From Porphyromonadaceae bacterium (lineage in GTDB: Bacteria; Bacteroidota; Bacteroidia; Bacteroidales; CAMTPD01), in NCBI GenBank assembly GCA_003447595.1, contig DLYT01000069.1, positions 1 to 5,539 of the forward strand: a stretch of 5,539 bases of DNA, read 5' to 3'. The notes below the pieces were generated by a model, which worked only from the letters and a program-made list of their open reading frames with translations, made no database searches and was not told where the DNA came from. Numbering within the stretch: the first letter of the stretch is position 1; each line of letters starts with the position of its first letter. The translations under genes and the position numbers were made by a program. Positions 1 through 5,424 of the stretch are shown here, one piece after another.

Positions 1-699
1 TATAAAGCTTTTGTTCCTTATTTTAAGCAGGCAAAGATAAAGGTGGATGACTTAACTCGCCTTGTAAAGTTGGGCTTCCCGGTGAGTGTGATGATGGGAG
101 TAGAGTCGGGTTCATTTAGCCTTTGTGTGATTATGATGGGATGGTTTGGCAGTGCGGCGCTTGCAGCTCATCAGGTTGCGGGTGTAATCACGACGCTCGG
201 ATTTCTTATTTATTATGGGGTAGGGGCGGCTGTTACGATTTGTATCAGTACGATTTCTGCTTCCGGAAATAAAGGACAGATAAAGGATGTTGCGGCGGCC
301 GGATATCATATCGTATTGGCCGAAACGCTTTTGTTTGTAGCGATGCTGCTAGTTTTCCGTACCAAGTTGTCGTTTATCTTTACCGATTCACTCGAAGTAA
401 ACGCGATATTGAGTGCGATGTTGTTTGCTATCATTTTATATCAAATTGGTGACGGTTTGCAAATCGTGTATGCCAATGCGCTTCGTGGTATTGGTGACGT
501 TAAGTTTATGGCATACGTGGCGTTCTTGTGCCACTTTATGATTTCGCTGCCATTGGGTTATTTTGCTGCCTTTGTGTTAGGGTGGGGAGCACCCGGAGTG
601 TGGGCCGGATTTCCTATTGGTTTATCCCTTATGGGTATTTTATTATACTTACGATTCAAAAAAATTACAGATATAATCCCTAATGAAGTCGAGTTGTAA
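1..699 (+). CDS. MATE-family multidrug/cation efflux transporter, C-terminal half (5' end outside window)
   Basis: This is an inner-membrane antiporter of the MATE (NorM-like) family, which exports drugs or organic cations in exchange for Na+ or H+. The reading frame is open from base 1, so the GTG at 43 is an internal codon rather than the start; 232 codons are present, against roughly 440-460 for a whole MATE protein. What remains matches the second six-helix lobe: a basic cytoplasmic linker (about residues 9-24), then GFPVSVMMGVES opening the helix equivalent to TM7, the conserved LAAHQ segment (about residues 54-58), and the LRGIGDVK loop (about residues 161-168) that corresponds to LRGxGDxK/R of the family. 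Further hydrophobic helices follow and the protein ends in a charged tail (RFKKI...NEVEL). The TAA stop is at 697-699. It converges on the lipoprotein genes, and a strong terminator at 800-832 lies downstream. Family assignment is confident; the substrate is unknown. Confidence 0.93.
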   Translation, partial: YKAFVPYFKQAKIKVDDLTRLVKLGFPVSVMMGVESGSFSLCVIMMGWFGSAALAAHQVAGVITTLGFLIYYGVGAAVTICISTISASGNKGQIKDVAAAGYHIVLAETLLFVAMLLVFRTKLSFIFTDSLEVNAILSAMLFAIILYQIGDGLQIVYANALRGIGDVKFMAYVAFLCHFMISLPLGYFAAFVLGWGAPGVWAGFPIGLSLMGILLYLRFKKITDIIPNEVEL

Positions 700-722
700 C
701 ATTATTGTAACAAAAATGTAAC
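694..722. repeat. Three TGTAAC boxes at exact 11-base spacing
   Basis: TGTAAC occurs at 695-700, 706-711 and 717-722, each start 11 bases after the last, with a T or A before each. The first copy overlaps the stop codon of the MATE gene. A fourth copy lies at 758-763, 41 bases after the third. Spacing close to one helical turn would put the boxes on one face of the DNA, as with repeated operator half-sites. No protein is known to bind here; the repeat is seen directly, its role is a guess. Confidence 0.45.
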
Positions 723-731
723 ACGATAGGC

Positions 732-759
732 TTTGATTTTAAAATAAGTCTTATATTTG
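732..759 (+). promoter_or_regulatory. Weak candidate Bacteroidota promoter facing the terminator
   Basis: TATATTTG at 752-759 fits the -7 consensus TAnnTTTG of Bacteroidota promoters, and TTTG at 732-735 could be the -33 element. The gap of 16 bases is shorter than the usual 19-21, which weakens the call. No plus-strand gene lies downstream before the terminator at 800-832, so if active it would make a transcript of only about 65 bases. The match could be chance in an AT-rich spacer. Confidence 0.2.
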
Positions 760-799
760 TAACGGCTTGATTATATTATTACGTATTAATATAATATTG

Positions 800-832
800 A
801 AAAGGCGGTCTGTATTTCAGGCCGCCTTTTTT
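800..832 (+). terminator. Intrinsic terminator of the MATE gene
   Basis: An 11-bp stem pairs 800-810 (AAAAGGCGGTC) with 820-830 (GGCCGCCTTTT), with one G-U pair and a 9-base loop. The T run at 827-832 forms the U tract on the plus strand. It lies 100 bases after the MATE stop codon. The A run on the other side is short, so it may also stop minus-strand transcripts weakly. Confidence 0.85.
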
Positions 833-837
833 ATTAT

Positions 838-868
838 AAAAAAAAGAGTGCGCTTTAAAGCCCACTCT
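838..868 (-). terminator. Intrinsic terminator of the lipoprotein array
   Basis: Read on the minus strand, AGAGTGGGCT (868-859) pairs with AGCGCACTCT (854-845) around a TTAA loop, with one G/G mismatch in a 10-pair stem. It is followed directly by a U tract given by the A run at 838-845. It begins 16 bases after the stop codon of the last lipoprotein gene. With the MATE terminator at 800-832 it makes a back-to-back pair insulating the two converging units. Confidence 0.85.
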
Positions 869-883
869 CCTTTATGATTGTCA

Positions 884-2446
884 TTATTTATTTTCAATGT
901 TATCAATACCGAAGTTGAATACATCGTACCAATGTTTATCACAACCGTCTTTCCAACCAGGAAGTGTAGGTTCGATCAACATTTGATAACAACCAGTTTC
1001 GAATTTTTGAGTTGTAGGAACACTTGTTTGGTTTTGTAACCATTCGCCAGTATTACCTTTGTTTACGTTAAATGATGCAGTACCAAAATGAACAGGAGTT
1101 GTTTCGCCTTTCTTTAGTAAACTGATTTTTACAGTAACTGTTCCTTGGTGTGCTGGGTCACAATATAAATGCCATTTATCTTGTTTAATTTCAGCATTTA
1201 GATGCATGTAAATTTTATGACCTTTTGTATATTTGAATTCGCCAGTTTTCCAAGCATACTTGTCTTGACCATGGTTATCTGTTCCAGCTGCAAGCATATA
1301 TTTACCACTGTTAGGAACACCACCAGGAACGATTGATTCGCCACCACTGAATCCACTCCAACCTTTAGCTACAAGGTCTGTAGTATTATTTACAGTTTCA
1401 AAACCTTCATAAAATGCGCCTTCACATTTAGGTGCGCAATCGAAAATACAGAAAGTTTCTCCACAAATTAGAACATCTAGGAATTTGTAAGTGCCATTCC
1501 AGCTAGGAGATTCCTTGTATTTCTTCAATTGATCAAGACTAACCACTTCTGTACGTGTAAGGTTACCAGCTCCGTTAGGATCTTTGTAAGTTACAGTAAT
1601 TAAGAACCATTCTGTAGAATCTGCTTTATCTAGATCATCTGCAAAACATAGATAAGAAATAACACCTGATGCTAAGTTGTCAGTAACTTTACCACCTGTA
1701 AATTCTGCAGGAGCAGGTTCTGTTGCTTTATCCTTTTTTTGAAGTGAGATAGTTCCTTCAGCTACGAAATCTTCACCATATCGGTCACAAACGTCGATAA
1801 AGATAGGAACACAAGAAACTTCTACACGATTGATGTCAAATTTAGGTTTACCAAATTTTTCAGGTTCGAAACCTCTTGCACAAAGTACCCATACATCAAC
1901 GATTGGTTTAGTAAACGCTGCTGCTGTAAATGTTTGAGGTAACGTTTGTGATACATAAGGAGCAAAGTTTGCACCAGCATCTACACCAGAGAAGTACACT
2001 TGGGATAGATTGGTATCATCTGTAATTGTAAGCGTTTTAATTGTGTAGGTTTTGCCGGCATCTACTGTAACAGGATCTGTAACATACGAGCCATCAGAAC
2101 GTTTTACGATATTAACCTTCACGTTTAAGGATTGAGGACCTGTTCCGGGACCGGTACGGTCAATAAGCATGTTTGCAACGATAGGGAAGTTTGGATCCGA
2201 AGGAATAGGCTTACCTGTAAGTGTATCAAAACCTGACATACATTGTGTATAGTCTTTCCATGGAGTGTCTCCTAATGGATTGTCTGTAATAGCTTTCGAT
2301 TGGATACCTTCTGGCATTACGATTGCGAAGCTAACTTGTGCAGTTTGTTCTTCTACTGTTGTAGGTTCATCTTGACTGCTACATGATGCTAGTCCAAATG
2401 ATAATAGACTTGCAAAAAAGATCGATGAAATGTAACGATTTTTCAT
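884..2446 (-). CDS. Cysteine-rich surface lipoprotein with C-terminal beta-sandwich, paralog 1 (function unknown)
   Basis: Function not recognised. The 520-residue product has a lipoprotein signal peptide (residues 1-21) ending in the lipobox LASC, with C22 lipid-modified. SSQDE follows, consistent with the acidic export signal that sends Bacteroidota lipoproteins to the cell surface. The shared module (about 34-337) has cysteines at 69, 189, 212, 220, 267, 328, 333 and 337, motifs VLCARG (187-192) and FGKPKF (198-203), and ends in C-x4-C-x3-C. After a short linker with a further cysteine (C341), residues 345-517 form a second region: YEGFE, GW, an aromatic-rich middle, and KHWYDVFNFGIDNI at 504-517. 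That layout resembles jelly-roll domains of the 'choice-of-anchor' or carbohydrate-binding type (inferred from strand pattern). It is the last gene of the array, 77 bases after its neighbour's stop and before the terminator at 838-868. The start is fixed by the signal peptide; no Shine-Dalgarno is seen. A seven-A run (1734-1740 on the plus strand) lies in the coding sequence. Confidence 0.92.
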   Translation of the reverse strand: MKNRYISSIFFASLLSFGLASCSSQDEPTTVEEQTAQVSFAIVMPEGIQSKAITDNPLGDTPWKDYTQCMSGFDTLTGKPIPSDPNFPIVANMLIDRTGPGTGPQSLNVKVNIVKRSDGSYVTDPVTVDAGKTYTIKTLTITDDTNLSQVYFSGVDAGANFAPYVSQTLPQTFTAAAFTKPIVDVWVLCARGFEPEKFGKPKFDINRVEVSCVPIFIDVCDRYGEDFVAEGTISLQKKDKATEPAPAEFTGGKVTDNLASGVISYLCFADDLDKADSTEWFLITVTYKDPNGAGNLTRTEVVSLDQLKKYKESPSWNGTYKFLDVLICGETFCIFDCAPKCEGAFYEGFETVNNTTDLVAKGWSGFSGGESIVPGGVPNSGKYMLAAGTDNHGQDKYAWKTGEFKYTKGHKIYMHLNAEIKQDKWHLYCDPAHQGTVTVKISLLKKGETTPVHFGTASFNVNKGNTGEWLQNQTSVPTTQKFETGCYQMLIEPTLPGWKDGCDKHWYDVFNFGIDNIENK

Positions 2447-2457
2447 ACTACAAATAG

Positions 2458-2473
2458 TTTAATTTGAAAACAT
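2458..2473 (-). promoter_or_regulatory. GTTTTCAA upstream box of lipoprotein paralog 1
   Basis: The plus-strand 16-mer TTTAATTTGAAAACAT matches the one before the middle gene (3591-3606) at 15 of 16 positions, and its ATTTGAAAAC core matches 9 of 10 bases at 5328-5337 before the first gene. On the coding strand the core reads GTTTTCAAAT. It ends 11 bases before the ATG. ACTATTTG just downstream (2451-2458) is a poor -7 match that would leave almost no 5' leader. The surrounding 77-base spacer (2447-2523) is very AT-rich and holds no gene. It may be an operator, part of a promoter, or leftover duplication. Confidence 0.35.
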
Positions 2474-2523
2474 TGAGAATTAAGATTAAAAAAATTATAA
2501 GTAAATCTAAGTTTAAGTCTAAA

Positions 2524-3558
2524 TTATTGATTGCATAAGAAAATGCATTTCTTGTTATTGCAAATGCTGATATCTAAGAATTTATAAGCATTATTCCATG
2601 TGTCTAGTTGTTGATAGTTCTTGATAACATCCAATGAAACAATTTCGCTGATGGTATTTGTTTTAGAACTATCGTCCGGATCCTGATAATTGATCTCGAT
2701 AAGCTGCCACTCGTATATATCTTTGTGGTTTAGATTATCAGAGAAACATAAGTAAGATATTTCTCCAGACTGTAAGCTGTACGATACTGATTGAAGCCTT
2801 TCAAAATCTTTCATAGATGGTTTCTCTTTTGAGAATAGCTTCTTGAGTATCAAATTGCCGTTTGCAACAAAACTTTCTCCATCTTTATTGCATATATCGA
2901 CAAATATCGGGATACAGCTTATTTCAATATCTTGTATCGAAAACTTTGGTTTTCCGAATGCATTCGATGGAAGGCCTCTTGCACAAAGTACCGGAAATTC
3001 AACGTGATGCTTCTCGAAAGGGAGCACCGTGAATGTATGCGGTAGCGTATGAGTTACATGAGCCGCTAATTCTGACCCTTCATTAACACCTGAGAAGTGA
3101 ACCAATGGATTGAGCGGATCAGTACCTTTAACGAGTATATCAGTAAGTTGATATTCTGTATTGGCATCTAGTGTGATTGGCTCTGTTACATGTGTTTTAT
3201 CTTCTCTAATCACAATGTTAAGTTCAAGTTCAATTGCATCGGGGCTCGTTGATGCACCAGTGCGAACATTTTTGTTCTTTTTTTCAAGCTTAATGTGTGC
3301 TTTCAAGCTTTTTTCATCTGTTGGAATCGGTATTCCTTGTTCATCAAATCCGCTTGTGCAAGAAGTGAAGTTTAACCAAGGAGTTTCTCCTAAAAATGAT
3401 TCCGTTGTTTTTGTTTTCGTATTTACACCCTCAGGAAATACAAACTCAAATTCAATCTGTCCGGTCGGAACGTTGCCGCTTTTATCATCATCATTACTGC
3501 ATGCAGTAAGAATAAGTAAAGAAGCTGTTAAAATTGGTCCTAACAATCGTACGGTCAT
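2524..3558 (-). CDS. Short cysteine-rich surface lipoprotein lacking the C-terminal domain, paralog 2 (function unknown)
   Basis: Function not recognised. The 344-residue product has a lipoprotein signal peptide (MTVRLLGPIL...) ending in the lipobox LTAC with C20 as lipid anchor. SNDDDK follows, the clearest surface-export signal of the three. It corresponds to the shared module of its neighbours: PEG near 43, cysteines at 67, 192, 215, 223, 271, 333, 338 and 342, VLCARG (190-195), FGKPKF (201-206), CIPIFVDIC (215-223) and the closing C-x4-C-x3-C. It stops two residues after the last cysteine, exactly where the neighbours continue into the beta-sandwich, so it looks like a complete single-module protein rather than a broken copy: the frame is intact and the 77-base spacer after the stop shows no remnant. 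Outside the motifs it is much more diverged from the other two than they are from each other. It sits between them, separated from the upstream gene by a hairpin. No Shine-Dalgarno is visible; the start is chosen by the signal peptide. Confidence 0.9.
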   Translation of the reverse strand: MTVRLLGPILTASLLILTACSNDDDKSGNVPTGQIEFEFVFPEGVNTKTKTTESFLGETPWLNFTSCTSGFDEQGIPIPTDEKSLKAHIKLEKKNKNVRTGASTSPDAIELELNIVIREDKTHVTEPITLDANTEYQLTDILVKGTDPLNPLVHFSGVNEGSELAAHVTHTLPHTFTVLPFEKHHVEFPVLCARGLPSNAFGKPKFSIQDIEISCIPIFVDICNKDGESFVANGNLILKKLFSKEKPSMKDFERLQSVSYSLQSGEISYLCFSDNLNHKDIYEWQLIEINYQDPDDSSKTNTISEIVSLDVIKNYQQLDTWNNAYKFLDISICNNKKCIFLCNQ

Positions 3559-3590
3559 AATAATAGAATAATTTGTTGTCGAATAATCTA

Positions 3591-3606
3591 TTTAAATTGA
3601 AAACAT
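3591..3606 (-). promoter_or_regulatory. GTTTTCAA upstream box of lipoprotein paralog 2
   Basis: Plus-strand TTTAAATTGAAAACAT, 32 bases upstream of the ATG, differs at one position from the box of paralog 1. Its AATTGAAAAC core is identical to 5328-5337 before the first gene. No convincing TAnnTTTG element follows, so this is better described as a shared regulatory box than as a proven promoter. Confidence 0.35.
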
Positions 3607-3627
3607 CCTGCTGAGTGATTTCTTTGA

Positions 3628-3664
3628 AGAATAAGCGTGTTTTATCTCAGCACACGCTTATTCT
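3628..3664 (-). terminator. Perfect 13-bp hairpin after the first lipoprotein gene; weak terminator or mRNA-processing stem
   Basis: Bases 3628-3640 (AGAATAAGCGTGT) pair perfectly with 3652-3664 (ACACGCTTATTCT) around an 11-base loop. On the minus strand the stem begins 9 bases after the stop codon of the upstream lipoprotein gene. Only short, interrupted T stretches follow on either strand, so termination may be partial. It could instead protect the 3' end of the upstream message, lowering expression of the two downstream genes relative to the first. Confidence 0.6.
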
Positions 3665-3673
3665 AGTTATCTG

Positions 3674-5287
3674 TTATTGATTATTCTGAATATTATCAAT
3701 TCCAAAATTAAAGACGTCGTACCAATGTTTTGCTTCTCCTGTTTTAGGATCAATTGCCCAACCGAATCCAGGTAAAGTTGTTTCAAGAATCATATTATAG
3801 CATCCTGATGGAATACTCTTTTCAGATACTAAAACTGGTTTGTCTTGAAGCCATGTGCCACTGTTATGTTTAGTTACTTTAAATGTAGCTGTTCCAAATT
3901 CAGTAACGCTATTGTCAGTTGTATTTTGCAAACTAACTTTTACAGTAACATAACCGCCATCGTGTCCAGGATCTTTATCATCTGCTTTTGTATTTGAGTT
4001 GTCCCAATCATCAAATTTGATGAAGGCATTCAAATCCATCGATATTTTGTCTCCTGTTACATATTGGAATTTACCAGTAGTCCATTTGTATTTGTCTTGG
4101 CCTTTATTGTCAGTGCCGGCTGCAAGCATATATTTACCAGAACTTGGGACACCTCCGGGGACTATAGATTCTGATCCTGCAAATCCAGTCCAACCTTTTG
4201 CAACAAGATCTGCTGTTTTATTTACATCCTCAAAACCTTCAAAGAATTTACTACTACAATCATTTGGTATGTTTTCACAGTTAAAAAGACACCAATTTGT
4301 ACCACAAATAAGAATATCCAAGTAGTTGTAAGTGCCATTCCATCTTGGTGATGTTTTGTACTTCTTGAGTGTTTCTAATGTTACGATTTCTTGATGTGTA
4401 ATAGTTCCACTTCCATTCGGATCTTTATAAGTTACAGTGATCAAGTACCATTCTTCTGTATCTGCTTTGTCAAGATCATCAGCAAAGCATAGATAAGATA
4501 TACTGCCCGATGCTAGATTGTCGATAACTTTCCCACCTGTAAATTCAGTAGGAGTAGGTTTTGTTGCTTTATCCTTTTTTTGAAGTGAAATAGAACCTTC
4601 AGCAACAAAATCTTCGCCATAAATATCACAGACGTCGATAAAAATCGGAATACAAGAAACTTCTACGCGATTAATGTCAAATTTAGGTTTACCAAACTTT
4701 TCAGGTTCAAAACCTCTTGCGCAAAGTACCCAAACATCAATAATTGGCTTTGTGAAAGCAGCGACAGTAAATGTTTGTGGTAATGTTTGTGAAACATATG
4801 GTGCAAATGAAGCTCCTGATGTAACACCGGAAAAATAAATTTGAGAAAGATTTGTATCGTCTGTAATTGTTATTGAGTTTATGGTATATGTTTTACCTGC
4901 ATCAACAGTAATAGGATCGGTTACATAAGACCCATTGTCTCTTTTTATAATATTAACTTTTACATCGAGATTGGCAGGACCTGTCCCATCCTCACTACGA
5001 GTAATATTCATATTTGCTACGATCGGAAAGTCTGGATTTGAAGGGATAGGTTTGCCATCTTTATCAAATTGAGACATACATTGTGTGTAGCTTTTCCAAG
5101 GAGTATCCCCTAAAGGATTTTCTGCTGTAACGGCTTTAGATTGCACGCCTTCAGGCATCACGATCGCGAAGCTTACTTGCGCTGTTTGTCCCTCTACGGA
5201 AGCTGGTTGGTCTTCGCTTGTACAAGAACTAATGCTGAATGAGAGAAATCCAGCTAGTAAAATAGCTGACAAATACGGAGATTTCAT
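3674..5287 (-). CDS. Cysteine-rich surface lipoprotein with C-terminal beta-sandwich, paralog 3, first gene of the array (function unknown)
   Basis: Function not recognised. Two in-frame ATGs exist, at 5293 and 5287. The inner one is preferred because it gives MKSPYLS, aligning with MKNRYIS of paralog 1, and places the lipobox cysteine (ISSC) at residue 22 in both. From that start the protein is 537 residues. TSEDQ follows C22, again an acidic surface-export type signal. Module cysteines fall at 70, 189, 212, 220, 267, 328, 333 and 337, seven of the eight at the same numbers as in paralog 1. VLCARG, FGKPKF and the closing C-x4-C-x3-C are all kept. The beta-sandwich-like region runs from FFEGFE (about 348) to KHWYDVFNFGIDNI (520-533). 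It is longer than in paralog 1 owing to insertions near 429-445 and 508-518, the first rich in Asp, Lys and Gly. A candidate promoter and tandem repeat lie upstream and a 13-bp hairpin follows the stop. A ligand-binding or adhesin role is possible but unproven. Confidence 0.91.
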   Translation of the reverse strand: MKSPYLSAILLAGFLSFSISSCTSEDQPASVEGQTAQVSFAIVMPEGVQSKAVTAENPLGDTPWKSYTQCMSQFDKDGKPIPSNPDFPIVANMNITRSEDGTGPANLDVKVNIIKRDNGSYVTDPITVDAGKTYTINSITITDDTNLSQIYFSGVTSGASFAPYVSQTLPQTFTVAAFTKPIIDVWVLCARGFEPEKFGKPKFDINRVEVSCIPIFIDVCDIYGEDFVAEGSISLQKKDKATKPTPTEFTGGKVIDNLASGSISYLCFADDLDKADTEEWYLITVTYKDPNGSGTITHQEIVTLETLKKYKTSPRWNGTYNYLDILICGTNWCLFNCENIPNDCSSKFFEGFEDVNKTADLVAKGWTGFAGSESIVPGGVPSSGKYMLAAGTDNKGQDKYKWTTGKFQYVTGDKISMDLNAFIKFDDWDNSNTKADDKDPGHDGGYVTVKVSLQNTTDNSVTEFGTATFKVTKHNSGTWLQDKPVLVSEKSIPSGCYNMILETTLPGFGWAIDPKTGEAKHWYDVFNFGIDNIQNNQ

Positions 5288-5315
5288 AAACATTACAGTT
5301 TTTAGAATTAATGTT

Positions 5316-5345
5316 CAAATTAACATGAATTGAAAACGAATACAA
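5316..5345 (-). promoter_or_regulatory. Candidate promoter of the lipoprotein array, containing the GTTTTCAA box
   Basis: On the minus strand TTG (5345-5343) is followed after 19 bases by TTAATTTG (5323-5316), one mismatch from the Bacteroidota -7 consensus TAnnTTTG at a normal spacing. Transcription would start near 5309, leaving about 16-22 bases of leader. The shared box (5328-5337, GTTTTCAATT on the coding strand) lies between the two elements, so a protein bound to it could block or aid polymerase. Confidence 0.45.
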
Positions 5346-5364
5346 TGATCATAGAATCAAAACC

Positions 5365-5424
5365 TTTAAATGTATCTACATTGAGACTAATCAATTTAAA
5401 AGTATCTACATTGAGAATAATTGA
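5365..5424. repeat. Tandem 30-base direct repeat upstream of the array promoter
   Basis: Two adjoining 30-base units, 5365-5394 and 5395-5424, match at 26 of 30 positions. Both contain GTATCTACATTGAGA, whose first part is a small dyad (TGTA-TC-TACA in the first copy, GTA-TC-TAC in the second). The 30-base period is close to three helical turns. The pair lies just upstream of the candidate -33 element, where an activator would be expected to bind. ACATTGAGAAT recurs at 2470-2480 before paralog 1. The regulatory role is inferred from position. Confidence 0.6.

Noticed and set aside
43..45. GTG as start codon of the MATE gene
   Set aside because: The frame is open upstream to base 1, and the protein from here would be only half a MATE transporter, so the true start lies before the window.
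112..309. 65-codon minus-strand open frame
   Set aside because: Antisense to the MATE coding sequence, which has clear family motifs; the peptide is Arg/Ser/Asn-rich shadow sequence.
2447..2523. Remnant of a lost C-terminal domain after the middle gene
   Set aside because: The spacer is very AT-rich and shows no stretch resembling the GW, YMLAAGTDN or GIDNI segments of the neighbours.
3161..3571. 136-codon plus-strand open frame
   Set aside because: It lies antisense within the middle lipoprotein gene, whose minus-strand frame is supported by two paralogs, a signal peptide and conserved cysteines. The antisense peptide is low-complexity (Ser/Val rich) and has no counterpart across the paralogs.
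3999..4325. 108-codon plus-strand open frame
   Set aside because: Antisense to the well-supported paralog 3 gene; no recognisable protein and no promoter or leader features.
5291..5293. Outer ATG as start of paralog 3
   Set aside because: Possible, but the ATG at 5287 gives a signal peptide of the same length as paralog 1 and puts seven of the eight module cysteines at identical residue numbers.
5365..5424. CRISPR array
   Set aside because: Only two abutting units with no unique spacers between them.
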